From Spirochaetales bacterium (GTDB taxonomy: Bacteria > Spirochaetota > Spirochaetia > DSM-2461): 40,942 nt of DNA. The stretch covers positions 1 to 40,942 of the forward strand of contig JAQQAM010000276.1 of assembly GCA_028532905.1 (NCBI GenBank), in the 5' to 3' direction. The notes under the pieces are model-generated. The model ran no database searches, had not been told where the DNA came from, and saw nothing but the letters and a program-made list of their open reading frames with translations. Below, piece by piece: positions 1-8,595 of this stretch (position 1 is its first letter; each line of letters begins with the position of its first letter). A program made the position numbers and the translations under genes.

Positions 1-1334
1 GCTTTATCACTGTCTTTCCCCAGTAGAAGATCATCCGTCTCAATAACGGCTCCCTTGGAGACAATAACCGCCCGTTCAATTACATTTTCAAGCTCACGGA
101 CATTTCCCGGCCAGCTGTAACTCAGAAGTTTATCCTGAGCCTCATCAGTAAGCCCCTTTACATCCGTTCTGTTTCTGGCTGAGTACTTGCTTAAAAAATA
201 CTCACAGAGAACAGGAATATCATCAACCCGGTCCCTGAGGGCCGGAATTCTGACAGGCAGAACATTCAGTCTGTAATACAGATCTTCCCTGAAACTGCCT
301 TTTTCTACCATAGCCTCCAGATTCCGGTTGGTAGCGGCAATTATCCGCACATCAACCGTAACAGTATCCGAAGACCCGAGAGGCTCGAACTGATTGTTCT
401 GAAGCACTCTTAAAAGCTTTGCCTGAACGGCCAGGCTGATCTCCCCTATTTCATCCAGGAAGATAGTTCCCCCATCGGCCATGGAAAAACGTCCGATCCG
501 TTCATTTGAAGCGTCTGTGAAGGCGCCCTTCACATGCCCGAACAATTCGCTTTCCAGCAGTTCTTCAGGAATGGCGGCACAGTTGAGCCGCACAAATGTC
601 TCTCCATTACGCGGGCTTCTCAAATGGACCTGTTCGGCAAAAAGCTCCTTTCCCACACCGCTTTCACCGGTAATGAGTACGGGTGAGTCAGATTGGGAAA
701 TCTTATCCGTTATCTTAAGCAGCGTGTCAATTTCGCCGCTTTGAAACACCATTTTGTGAAAACCTGAACTGGACTCCACTCTGTCCTGCAGTCTGAACAG
801 TTCATCCTTTACCTTTTTAAAGGACTGGGCATTCTGATAAGCCAATGAAGCCTGATTTGTAAAAATCTCAAGCCATTCCAGATCTTCTTCAGTAAACTTG
901 CTGCCGTTCTTCTTGTTTATAACCTCAATAACACCGACACACTGGTCTTTCATTCTCAGGGGTACAGCGAGAATTGAAGTCGTTTTATACCCCACATCCT
1001 TGTCGATTTCCGAAAAAAAACGGGAATCATTCTCAACATCATTTACAATAAGGGAGGTATTATTCTGGGCAACCCAACCGGCAATCCCCTCCCCCATTTT
1101 GACAGTAAATTTCTTGACATCCTCACTCTTGGTTCCCAGAGCAATTTCAAAATACAGTAAATCAGTCTCCGAATCCAGGAGGAGAAGAGAAGAAGACTCG
1201 CCTCCGGTGAGGCGAGTCGACGATTCAAGAATATGGGTCATGAGAGACCGGATATCCGTATAATTGGAATTAATCAGATTGTTAATTTCAATCAGAGTAT
1301 CCAGTCTCGTTCTGTCAACTTTATCAGCAAACAT
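1..1334 (-). CDS. GAF-domain sigma-54-dependent transcriptional activator (C-terminus beyond window)
   Basis: An enhancer-binding protein that would use ATP hydrolysis to open sigma-54 promoters. I translated 444 residues from the ATG at 1334; the frame is open to base 1, so the C-terminal DNA-binding HTH is outside the window. Residues ~10-170 look like a GAF sensor domain. Residues ~195-425 are the AAA+ core, with Walker A GESGVGKE at 223-230, Walker B GGTIFLDEIGE at 288-298 and the FREDLYYRLNVLPVRIP block at 348-364. The sigma-54 contact loop reads GAFTDA (270-275), not the consensus GAFTGA. There is no receiver domain, so a small ligand or redox signal is more likely than phosphorylation. 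It starts 12 nt after the rpsA stop without a clear Shine-Dalgarno, so it is probably co-transcribed and coupled to rpsA. The family is certain; the ligand and target genes are unknown. Confidence 0.9.
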   Translation of the reverse strand, partial: MFADKVDRTRLDTLIEINNLINSNYTDIRSLMTHILESSTRLTGGESSSLLLLDSETDLLYFEIALGTKSEDVKKFTVKMGEGIAGWVAQNNTSLIVNDVENDSRFFSEIDKDVGYKTTSILAVPLRMKDQCVGVIEVINKKNGSKFTEEDLEWLEIFTNQASLAYQNAQSFKKVKDELFRLQDRVESSSGFHKMVFQSGEIDTLLKITDKISQSDSPVLITGESGVGKELFAEQVHLRSPRNGETFVRLNCAAIPEELLESELFGHVKGAFTDASNERIGRFSMADGGTIFLDEIGEISLAVQAKLLRVLQNNQFEPLGSSDTVTVDVRIIAATNRNLEAMVEKGSFREDLYYRLNVLPVRIPALRDRVDDIPVLCEYFLSKYSARNRTDVKGLTDEAQDKLLSYSWPGNVRELENVIERAVIVSKGAVIETDDLLLGKDSDK

Positions 1335-1346
1335 AGGGCTGAGTGA

Positions 1347-3047
1347 TCAGTTTTCTTTATCCTTCAGCATATCAGCGAGGGTAAAAGTGGAATCACCACC
1401 ATCATCTTCGTGAATATACTTGGATATCTCTTTTTTCTGCTCACGGATTTTCATCTCTTTAACAGAAAGAGAGAGCTTCTGCTTACCGGGCTGCAGCTCG
1501 ATAACAGACGCAGAGATTTTTTCACCCACCTTGTATTTCCCAAGAAGATCATCAGGATCAACATCTCTGTCATCGCTGAGATTATTCTTGTGAATAAGTC
1601 CTTCGATATCTCCCTGAACCTTAACAAACAGTCCGAAATCGGTGATATTGGAGATTTCGCCCTCAATAACACTGCCTTTGGGATAGATCTTCATCAGTTC
1701 TGCCCAGGGATCATCAGAAAGCTGCTTTACACCCAGTCTGATTCTGTGGGCTTCTGTATCAACATTGGTGATGGAAATCTCAATTTCTTCACCTTCCTTC
1801 AGCATGGAAGAAGGATTCTTGATTTTCTTGGTCCAGGACAGATCATCCACGTGGAGGAAACCGTCAATACCCTCTTCCAGTTCAATGAAAGCACCGGCAT
1901 TGGTTACTTTCTTGATCACTCTGGTGAGTTTCATTCCGATGGGGTACTTGGTCTCCATTTCATCCCAGGGATTGGGGAGAGTCTGTTTAACACCCAGAGA
2001 AATTCTGCCTTCGTGGATATCGTAACCGAGAATCATAGCTTCCACTTCATCACCGATATTCAGGATTTCTTTGGGATGCTTGATCCGTTTCACCCAGGAC
2101 AGTTCGGAAATATGAGCCAGTCCTTCAATCCCTTCTTCAATTTCGATAAAAGCGCCGAAATCTGTGAGTTTGGTAACCTTACCCTTAACGATGTCCTCCA
2201 CCTGGTAGCGGTCTTCAAAGGTGGACCAGGGGTCCTGTGTAAAGTGCTTGAGGGACAGGTTGATTTTTTCATCTTCAGCTTCCAGACGGATAACTTTGAG
2301 TTTAATCTCCTGACCTTTCTTGACATAATCCTTGGGTCTGTTTACATGTCCCCAGCTCATGTCATTGATATGCAGCAGTCCGTCAAAACCACCCAGATCG
2401 ATAAATGCTCCGAAGGAAGTAAAGCTTTTGACAGTACCGGTAACTTCATCACCAATGCTTGTTTTCTCAAAAAACTCTTTCTTTGCGGCGCTCAGAGTCT
2501 CTTCCAGAAGTTCTCTTCTTGAAAGGACGATATTTACTTTTTTGTCGTTGTACAGTCTTTCGATGTAGAAATCAGACTCCAGTCCTACGTAATCTTCGGG
2601 TTCCTCGATTCTGTGAAGATCCATTTTTGAAATAGGAATAAAAGCTCTTACTTCAATACCGAGGTCCACTTCAAATCCGCCTTTGATGGATTTGACAACT
2701 TTACCCTTGACTGTTTTATGATCCTGAAAAGCATCGCGGAGTTCTTTCCACATTACTTTTGCATCAGCTTTTTTCTTGGAAACAACAATTTCCCCGTTTT
2801 TGCCTTCTCGTTTTACGAGTACGACAGAAACGATGTCTCCTATTCCAGGAGCTTCTTTGAACTCGGCAATTGGTATTTTTCCTTCAGATTTATAGCCAAT
2901 ATCTATAAACACATATTCGCTGTCTACCTGTATTACATGACCATCGACCAGCTGTCCTTCCTCAAGCTGATCCATAGCTTTCAGGTATTCTTCCTGAAGT
3001 TGTGTCTGGCTGTTGTTCTCTGCTGCAGCAGCATCCGTCTTTCCCAT
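1347..3047 (-). CDS. rpsA: 30S ribosomal protein S1
   Basis: RNA-binding ribosomal protein that helps 30S subunits engage mRNA leaders. The product has 566 residues, close to the 557 of E. coli S1, and carries six S1/OB repeats at about 30-100, 112-180, 197-265, 281-352, 368-438 and 455-525. The repeats show the usual pattern FGAFIDL...GLLHINDMSW. Domains 3-6 are the most regular and the first two are more divergent, as expected for the ribosome-binding part. The C-terminus is short and acidic/basic, with no extra domain. It lies 20 nt downstream of cmk, the classical cmk-rpsA pair. An AGGAG sequence lies about 13 nt before the ATG, which is unusually far, but no better start is visible in this frame. 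Confidence 0.97.
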   Translation of the reverse strand: MGKTDAAAAENNSQTQLQEEYLKAMDQLEEGQLVDGHVIQVDSEYVFIDIGYKSEGKIPIAEFKEAPGIGDIVSVVLVKREGKNGEIVVSKKKADAKVMWKELRDAFQDHKTVKGKVVKSIKGGFEVDLGIEVRAFIPISKMDLHRIEEPEDYVGLESDFYIERLYNDKKVNIVLSRRELLEETLSAAKKEFFEKTSIGDEVTGTVKSFTSFGAFIDLGGFDGLLHINDMSWGHVNRPKDYVKKGQEIKLKVIRLEAEDEKINLSLKHFTQDPWSTFEDRYQVEDIVKGKVTKLTDFGAFIEIEEGIEGLAHISELSWVKRIKHPKEILNIGDEVEAMILGYDIHEGRISLGVKQTLPNPWDEMETKYPIGMKLTRVIKKVTNAGAFIELEEGIDGFLHVDDLSWTKKIKNPSSMLKEGEEIEISITNVDTEAHRIRLGVKQLSDDPWAELMKIYPKGSVIEGEISNITDFGLFVKVQGDIEGLIHKNNLSDDRDVDPDDLLGKYKVGEKISASVIELQPGKQKLSLSVKEMKIREQKKEISKYIHEDDGGDSTFTLADMLKDKEN

Positions 3048-3067
3048 AACCGTTCCGTTCTCCTGAA

Positions 3068-3706
3068 TTATTTTAATTCTTTAATTTTATCTGTTACTTT
3101 CTCACATACTTGCTCTAACGTCAAGCTAGATGTATCAATATATAAAGCGTCCTCCGAGATGATCAGACTTCCCTCTTTTTTATTTCTGTCAATAACATCC
3201 CGTTTGCGTATTCCTTCCAGTATTTCCTCGTAGGAAAGTGAGCTTACACCCTGTTTAAACCGCCTTTCAGCCCTGATTTCCGGTGCGGCGTCCTGGAAGA
3301 CATTTACCTCTGCTTGGGTAAAAACGACGGTGGTCATATCACGGCCCTCGGCCACAAGATCAAGAGAGCGGCTGATTACACGCAGATGCTCATTGACGAT
3401 GTGCCTGACAGGAACAATAGCAGAAACCTGAGCAACAATAGCGTCAACTTCATCACTGTGAAGCAGGTCTTCCACATCTTCTCCGTTCATATGAAGTTTT
3501 CCGTCAATAATGGCAAGGTTCAAATCAGATGCCGCCGAGCAGACAGCCTCCTCATTATCAAAGCCCAGTCCCTTTCTGATCAGACACAGAGACACAGCCC
3601 TGTAAAAATTCCCTGAGTTTAAATTAAAATAGCCCATGGAACAGGCTATTGTTGATGCTATGCTGCTTTTTCCGACTCCCGCCGGACCGTCTATGGCTAC
3701 GATCAT
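3068..3706 (-). CDS. cmk: Cytidylate kinase
   Basis: Phosphorylates CMP and dCMP to the diphosphates with ATP, in the cytoplasm. The 212-residue product is near the family's usual 220. The P-loop GPAGVGKSS is at residues 7-15, followed by the NSGNFYRAV segment that corresponds to the family's (D/N)TGAMYR nucleotide-binding stretch. The EGRDMTTVVF motif (normally EGRDIGTVVFP) is present in the middle. The C-terminal part with RKRDVIDRNKKEGSL is the lid region. The ATG overlaps the rluB stop by 4 nt (ATGA), so the two are translationally coupled. It is followed by rpsA. Confidence 0.95.
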   Translation of the reverse strand: MIVAIDGPAGVGKSSIASTIACSMGYFNLNSGNFYRAVSLCLIRKGLGFDNEEAVCSAASDLNLAIIDGKLHMNGEDVEDLLHSDEVDAIVAQVSAIVPVRHIVNEHLRVISRSLDLVAEGRDMTTVVFTQAEVNVFQDAAPEIRAERRFKQGVSSLSYEEILEGIRKRDVIDRNKKEGSLIISEDALYIDTSSLTLEQVCEKVTDKIKELK

Positions 3707-4464
3707 CGTCTGTTCCTGTTTTTTGCTGAATTCTTTTTGTTTTCCAGAGCCTGTGCCTTGAGCTGCTCCACTTCCTTTCTGGTGAGTTTCCGGAAATGGC
3801 CGGATGCCAGACCGGTAAGTTTTACATTCCCGATTCTGATTCTGTGAATACTTTTAATGGTGATATTCCGGGACAGAAACACTTTTCTGAGCTCTTTGTT
3901 TTTTCCTTCTTCCAGAGTAATGGAAACAGACCGGCTTCCTTTGAAGGCATATCGCTTGAGGCGGAAATATTCACCCTGTACAGAGATTCCTTTTTTAAAT
4001 TGTTCCATAAGCTCTTTGGGAATCTCTTTCTTGGTGGTGACCATATACTCCTTCTCTACATGAGAAGAAGGATGGGTCATCAGTTTTGAGAATTCACCGT
4101 CATTGGTGAAAAACAGCAGGCCCGAAGTCATATAGTCCAGCCGTCCCACATTATAAAGCCTTTTGTGAGTGGCATCGGCCAGCAGATCCTTAGCCAGAGG
4201 CCTCCCGTCCCGATCCTGATTGGAACAGATAAACCCTGATGGTTTATGGAGTGCGATATACTCAAACTCTTTCTCCGGCCGGATAGCTCTGCCGTCAAAA
4301 GTTACCTTGTCCCGGGGTCCGACCTTACTGCCGGGCACCAGGACCGATTTACCGTTGACAGCGACCCTGCCCTCGGAGATATATTCTTCACATTTTCTTC
4401 TGCTGCCGATTCCGCAGCGAGCCAGAAAGACCTGCAGCCTTAATGACTCAAAATCATTACCCAT
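3703..4464 (-). CDS. rluB: RluB/RsuA-family rRNA pseudouridine synthase
   Basis: Isomerises a specific uridine in rRNA to pseudouridine. The 253-residue protein has an N-terminal S4 RNA-binding domain (about residues 8-65, LRLQVFLARCGIGSRRKCEE), then the catalytic domain. That domain contains the family signature GRLDYMTSGLLFFTNDG, whose Asp in GRLD is the catalytic residue. The C-terminus is a lysine/arginine-rich tail, common in RluB. The ATG overlaps the end of scpB by 8 nt. The scpA-scpB-rluB order is also known from Firmicutes and favours RluB over RsuA, RluE or RluF, but the exact target base cannot be read from sequence. Confidence 0.9.
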   Translation of the reverse strand: MGNDFESLRLQVFLARCGIGSRRKCEEYISEGRVAVNGKSVLVPGSKVGPRDKVTFDGRAIRPEKEFEYIALHKPSGFICSNQDRDGRPLAKDLLADATHKRLYNVGRLDYMTSGLLFFTNDGEFSKLMTHPSSHVEKEYMVTTKKEIPKELMEQFKKGISVQGEYFRLKRYAFKGSRSVSITLEEGKNKELRKVFLSRNITIKSIHRIRIGNVKLTGLASGHFRKLTRKEVEQLKAQALENKKNSAKNRNRR

Positions 4465-4996
4465 TCAATTCAAACCTTTTCTGTTCAACTTCATCCAGCT
4501 TGGGAAGATCTGAAATACTTTTCAGTCTGAAAAGCTTCAGAAATTCTTTGGATGTACCATACTGCAGAGGCTTACCGGGAACATCTTTCTTTCCGACTTC
4601 ACGAATCAGCCCTCTTTTCACCAGAAGACGGATCATGCCGTCGGAACTGACGCCCCGTATATTTTCTATCTCTGCTTTGGTCAGTGGTTGAGAATAAGCG
4701 ATTATGGATAATGTTTCCATAGCGGCACGGGACAATTTGTCCTCATTTTTTTTGCCGTAATGTTCTTTCAGGTTCTCCCAGAGCCCTTCCTTGGCGGCAA
4801 GGATATATCCGCCATGCACTTCGGTCAGTTCAATACCATGCTCTTCGCCGGCGTAGTGTTTCCCCAGTTCATCAAGGACTTCCTTCAGGACATCTCTGGA
4901 CAGTCCTGTTACTTTTGAAAGATGCTGAATTGTTACAGGGTCGCTCTCGAGAAACAGAGCTGCTTCAACGATCGACCGTTCCTGAATCAGGTTCAT
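4457..4996 (-). CDS. scpB: Segregation and condensation protein B
   Basis: Winged-helix kleisin-interacting subunit that binds ScpA and SMC to form the bacterial condensin. The product is about 179 residues from the ATG at 4996. A GTG three codons further upstream (5005) is a possible alternative start. It shows the ScpB pattern: IVEAALFLESDPVTIQHLSKVTGL at the N-terminus, then AAMETLSIIAYSQPLTKAEIENIRGV, where the second winged helix begins. Its start lies inside the 3' end of scpA (overlap of about 32 nt), so the subunits are coupled. No smc gene lies in the window. Confidence 0.93.
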   Translation of the reverse strand: MNLIQERSIVEAALFLESDPVTIQHLSKVTGLSRDVLKEVLDELGKHYAGEEHGIELTEVHGGYILAAKEGLWENLKEHYGKKNEDKLSRAAMETLSIIAYSQPLTKAEIENIRGVSSDGMIRLLVKRGLIREVGKKDVPGKPLQYGTSKEFLKLFRLKSISDLPKLDEVEQKRFELNG

Positions 4997-5729
4997 GTGT
5001 ATCACTCTCTTGTTCCGAATGTCTTGATTTTATCATAATATCCCCAAACAGCCTGTTCTGATAGACCATAATCAGCCTTGTTTTAACAGATTCCAGAACC
5101 GCAAGGAATGCACAGACAATTTCCATAATGGATTCGGGGTTGATCAATATATCCGTAAAGTTAAATTCACCCTTCTCTTCAAGAAGTTCCTGAATAAGGG
5201 TTATCTTTTCATTTACCGTAACCTCTTCATAGAGATTGACAATGGCTTCCTGTGTGAGGGAACCCATTACATCAGAAAAACTCTGCAGCAGCTCCCAGAC
5301 ATCCACCTCTTCCCAGAGTTCCTCTTCATTATCAAAGGGAAGCATCCTCTGCTTCTTCTTTCTTTCAATAACCCATTCGGTGGATTTCTCCTGCTCCGTC
5401 ATAAGCTCTGAAAGTTTCTTGTATTTCTGATAATCGATGAGCTTGGCAACCAGTTCTTCTCTGGGATCTTCTATTTCATCTGAAAAATCCACTTCAACCG
5501 GCAGCAGCATCCTGGATTTGATATACAGAAGGGTTGCAGCCAGAAGATAAAACTCTGTTATGTTTTCCAGATTGACAGCCGTGGCATATTTCAAATAAGA
5601 GAGATACTGCTCTGTTATGGAGGCAATGGGAATATCGTATATGTTAACTTCATTTTTTTTGATCAGAAACAGCAGGAGATCAAGAGGTCCCTCAAACTGC
5701 TCCAGCTGAAATGTTACATGCTCACTCAA
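4965..5729 (-). CDS. scpA: Segregation and condensation protein A (kleisin)
   Basis: The kleisin subunit of SMC-ScpAB condensin. The N-terminal motif FQLEQFEGPLDLLLFLI is diagnostic, followed by the VNIYDIPIASITEQYL segment and YLLAATLLYIKSRMLLP. The C-terminal winged-helix region ends near residue 235. I place the start at TTG 5729, giving 254 residues, because GGAGG lies 9 nt upstream of it and the next codons lead directly into the conserved N-terminus. The ATG at 5759 (10 codons longer) has no Shine-Dalgarno and would overlap folK by 38 nt. With the TTG start the overlap with folK is 8 nt. Confidence 0.92.
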   Translation of the reverse strand: MSEHVTFQLEQFEGPLDLLLFLIKKNEVNIYDIPIASITEQYLSYLKYATAVNLENITEFYLLAATLLYIKSRMLLPVEVDFSDEIEDPREELVAKLIDYQKYKKLSELMTEQEKSTEWVIERKKKQRMLPFDNEEELWEEVDVWELLQSFSDVMGSLTQEAIVNLYEEVTVNEKITLIQELLEEKGEFNFTDILINPESIMEIVCAFLAVLESVKTRLIMVYQNRLFGDIMIKSRHSEQESDTHEPDSGTVDR

Positions 5730-6270
5730 TACCCTTTTCCTCCGCACCCTTAAAGACATTTTTTACATGACTGCGCTCTATGTAACACTCTACACCCTGA
5801 TCCGCATTCTTTTCCAGCGCCTTTGAGTATTCTTTCCGGGGGGGGAACCCGGGAGGCAGAAGTTCCAGCAGGGGTTCCAGCACAAAAGCCCGTTCCCTGA
5901 TACCGGGGTGAGGAACAGTGAGATGTTCATCCTGAAGATTCAGATCTCCAAACAGCAGGATATCCAGGTCCATGGTCCGGGGCCCCTTCGGGACCTCCTG
6001 GCTGCGGTCCCGGCCCAGCTGCTCCTCAACGGCATGCAGACGGACTAGAAGCTCATCCGCTGTACCTGAATAGGAGCCGGACACAACCATATTGAGAAAA
6101 AGAGGCTGATCCTCCACGATCATGGGCCGTGTTTCCCATACAGAAGAGAGTGAAACTCCGGCCAATATCCCCTCCAGAGAGTCGCAGGCCTTTCTCAAAT
6201 TGGCGAGCCGGTCTCCCCTGTTTGTACCGACTCCGATATAAACTGTGCTTTCCGGATGTTCTGTTTTCAG
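5722..6270 (-). CDS. folK: 2-amino-4-hydroxy-6-hydroxymethyldihydropteridine pyrophosphokinase
   Basis: Transfers pyrophosphate from ATP to 6-hydroxymethyl-7,8-dihydropterin in folate synthesis. The family motifs are present: [16 protein letters not shown] at the N-terminus, VSSVWET-type strand, and [12 protein letters not shown], which supplies the metal-binding aspartates, followed by [16 protein letters not shown]. The frame has no ATG, GTG or TTG ahead of the N-terminal strand. The only such codon (TTG 6198) would delete it. A CTG at 6270 overlaps the recA stop (CTGA) and has AAGGAGG 7 nt upstream, inside the recA 3' end, so I propose CTG as the start (182 residues). No other folate gene is nearby. 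Confidence 0.88.
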   Translation of the reverse strand: MKTEHPESTVYIGVGTNRGDRLANLRKACDSLEGILAGVSLSSVWETRPMIVEDQPLFLNMVVSGSYSGTADELLVRLHAVEEQLGRDRSQEVPKGPRTMDLDILLFGDLNLQDEHLTVPHPGIRERAFVLEPLLELLPPGFPPRKEYSKALEKNADQGVECYIERSHVKNVFKGAEEKGIE

Positions 6271-7346
6271 AACAGCTCCTCCTTGGCTCCTGCCTTAGAT
6301 GATTTCGTACTTTTCTTTTCTTCTTTTTTTTCTTCCGGCTCAGCCGAAGGAAACATGATCTGACGAAGCTGCAGAAGCAGTGAATCGGCCACCATGGGGT
6401 TTTCTTCAAGATATTTCTTGACATTGTCACGTCCCTGGCCGACCCGCTCTTCACCCATGGAATACCAGCTTCCGCTTTTCTGAATCAGATTGTACTTCAG
6501 GGCGGCATCCATGAGAGAGGCACTGGATGAAATACCCTTTCCGAATATGATTTCCAGTTCCACCTTCCTGAAGGGAGGGGCCACTTTGTTCTTCACAACT
6601 TTTACACGCACCCTGTTGCCCACGGCATCTTCCTGCCCTTTGGCTATTGTTTCAATTTTCCGTACTTCAAGGCGAACGGAAGAATAGAATTTAAGGGCAT
6701 TACCCCCTGTTGTGGTTTCAGGGTTACCGAACATAACACCGATTTTCATTCTGATCTGGTTGATAAAAATAAGACAGGCATTGGACTTGGAGATAATACC
6801 GGTCAGTTTTCTCAGAGCCTGACTCATCAGCCGGGCCTGGAGACCCACATGGGAATCTCCCATATCTCCTTCTATTTCCGCACGGGGTGTCAGGGCTGCC
6901 ACAGAGTCAACAACAATAATATCGACTGCTCCTGATCGAACCAGGGACTCTGTGATTTCGAGGGACTGTTCCCCCGTATCCGGCTGGGACACCCAGAGTT
7001 CATCCACATTGACTCCAAGCCCCCGGGCATATACGGGATCAAGGGCATGTTCGGCATCGATAAAGGCCGCTATGCCTCCCTTTTTCTGTGCTTCAGCTAT
7101 GGCATGAAGCGCCAGGGTTGTTTTACCTGATGACTCAGGGCCGTATATCTCTATAATTCTCCCTTTGGGAAAACCTCCCACTCCCAGAGCTTCATCCAGC
7201 AGTATGGAACCCGAAGGAATGGCTTCAACCTCCAGATGGGGCTGATCTCCCATTTTCATAATGGAACCCTTGCCGAATTGCTTTTCAATCTGCAGGCGGG
7301 CGGCCTCTATTGCTTTTTTCTTGTCGTCTGAACTTTTATCTGCCAT
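6267..7346 (-). CDS. recA: Recombinase RecA
   Basis: Forms ATP-dependent filaments on single-stranded DNA for homologous recombination and LexA/UmuD-type self-cleavage. The 359-residue protein has Walker [10 protein letters not shown], Walker [13 protein letters not shown], the L1/L2 loop regions ([35 protein letters not shown]), and a lysine/glutamate-rich C-terminal tail. I chose the ATG at 7346 because GGAGG sits 6 nt upstream and [17 protein letters not shown] is the usual beginning. An in-frame GTG at 7379 would add 11 residues with no Shine-Dalgarno. It is probably co-transcribed with folK. No clear LexA box was recognised upstream by eye. Confidence 0.97.
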   Translation of the reverse strand: MADKSSDDKKKAIEAARLQIEKQFGKGSIMKMGDQPHLEVEAIPSGSILLDEALGVGGFPKGRIIEIYGPESSGKTTLALHAIAEAQKKGGIAAFIDAEHALDPVYARGLGVNVDELWVSQPDTGEQSLEITESLVRSGAVDIIVVDSVAALTPRAEIEGDMGDSHVGLQARLMSQALRKLTGIISKSNACLIFINQIRMKIGVMFGNPETTTGGNALKFYSSVRLEVRKIETIAKGQEDAVGNRVRVKVVKNKVAPPFRKVELEIIFGKGISSSASLMDAALKYNLIQKSGSWYSMGEERVGQGRDNVKKYLEENPMVADSLLLQLRQIMFPSAEPEEKKEEKKSTKSSKAGAKEELF

Positions 7347-7466
7347 TTTTTCCTCCGCTGATTCAGCTGAACTGATCACACTGTATTCTTGATAAACATA
7401 TTACAGTAAAAAATGATCTGCCGCTTCATACATAATTAGCATAAAACAGAGATTCAGCAAAACACT

Positions 7467-7478
7467 ATACATATGTAT
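7467..7478. repeat. 12-bp perfect palindrome upstream of recA
   Basis: ATACATATGTAT is its own reverse complement. It lies in the AT-rich 154 bp between the TPR gene and recA, about 120 bp ahead of the recA ATG. It is a candidate operator but matches no SOS box that I know. A chance palindrome in AT-rich DNA cannot be excluded. Confidence 0.4.
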
Positions 7479-7500
7479 TGTTAATATAACAGTTCAGAGA

Positions 7501-8595
7501 TCAGGAATCAACCAGGTTTCGTATGGATACAACCCTTATCCGGATACTGTCCCGGTCAAGAGTCTCTATCTGTCCCAGAATTTCTATGGGAAGGCTGTTG
7601 TCCAGGCGCACCTGAAAGTCCGTAAAGGCCGGCTCAATCCCTTCCAGAACCTCAGCAGTATCGTAACCCACAAGAAAATCAAAACTCATCCCCGGATCAT
7701 TCATACTCAAATTGGAGAACCGGCCCCGCCATTTAATAAAACAGCTGTTATAAAGATAAGGATTATCTATCACATCCCTGTAGTTGTAGATATTTTCAAA
7801 TGCCGTAAAATCAGGCTCTTTCAGGTACCCCTCAATAATGCGGGCTCTCTGTTTTGCCGACTCGGAAGCATTGGAATACAATATTCTGTTTATCTCTTTC
7901 CTGGCTCTGTTATCATCATAGGCATCAAAGTATGTTTGAGCGCTCTTTAATGATGTGAGAATCTGGTCTTCTGTGAGGTTGAATATAAATCCCTGAAGAT
8001 TATCATCGGTAAGCTTCTCTTTTTTCAGATTGCTGAACATGTAGGAAAGATTTTCTCTGGAGGGAACATCAGATCTGCTGAAGAACTCTTTTATCTGATC
8101 CTGTTTGGAATAACCGGCAAAAAACAGAACAGCTACTGCCGGAATCAACAGAAACAAAGGAGACACCCTCCTTCTTATTACGGGAAGAAGACTTCTGAAA
8201 CTGTTTCTGTTCAAATACTGGTCAAGGGCTTCGGAGTCTGAGATTTTCCGTATTTTATCCAGTCCCCGCTTTGCTTCCCTGCAGCTGGAATCGATATCGA
8301 GGATTCCCAGCCACAGGCGGACCGCTTCTGTTGTATCTTTCCGCCTGAGGGCCAGTGCGGCAAGAAAAAGCCTGGGTTCCACGGCATTCCGGTTTACCTG
8401 AACAGCTCTCTTCAGATAGGTATCTGCACCGCCGTTGTCCCCATTCCTGAGACAGGCGATTCCGAGTATGTAATAAAACTGATAATTCTCAAGAAAAAGA
8501 GGAACCTTCGGTTCCAGCAGGGCTATGACTTTTCCATACTGCCGGGACCTGAGTAATCTATATGCTTTTTTAAGAGTTTTATTGTAGATTTTCAT
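7501..8595 (-). CDS. Membrane-anchored TPR protein, function unknown
   Basis: I do not recognise a named family. The 364-residue protein begins with TPR-like helical repeats (about residues 1-115; YYILGIACLRNGDNGGADTYLKRAV is typical). A basic stretch (about 130-143) is followed by a single transmembrane helix at about 145-162 (LFLLIPAVAVLFFAGY). The remaining 200 residues should lie outside the cytoplasm. The arrangement is that of an inner-membrane protein with a cytoplasmic TPR and a periplasmic domain. It overlaps the preceding gene by 17 nt and is the last of three envelope genes in a row, so the three products probably work together. No Shine-Dalgarno is seen, which is consistent with translational coupling. 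Confidence 0.8.
   Translation of the reverse strand: MKIYNKTLKKAYRLLRSRQYGKVIALLEPKVPLFLENYQFYYILGIACLRNGDNGGADTYLKRAVQVNRNAVEPRLFLAALALRRKDTTEAVRLWLGILDIDSSCREAKRGLDKIRKISDSEALDQYLNRNSFRSLLPVIRRRVSPLFLLIPAVAVLFFAGYSKQDQIKEFFSRSDVPSRENLSYMFSNLKKEKLTDDNLQGFIFNLTEDQILTSLKSAQTYFDAYDDNRARKEINRILYSNASESAKQRARIIEGYLKEPDFTAFENIYNYRDVIDNPYLYNSCFIKWRGRFSNLSMNDPGMSFDFLVGYDTAEVLEGIEPAFTDFQVRLDNSLPIEILGQIETLDRDSIRIRVVSIRNLVDS

Noticed and set aside
1410-2522. Long plus-strand open frame (370 codons) inside rpsA
   Set aside because: It lies entirely antisense to a clear S1 protein with six conserved repeats and its translation has no recognisable domain.
7381-7500. Possible SOS box or promoter upstream of recA
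   Set aside because: No match to the LexA boxes I know (CTG-N10-CAG or TTTG-N5-CAAA) was found, and candidate -10 boxes near TTGCTG (7460-7455) match poorly. Only the 12-bp palindrome was kept.
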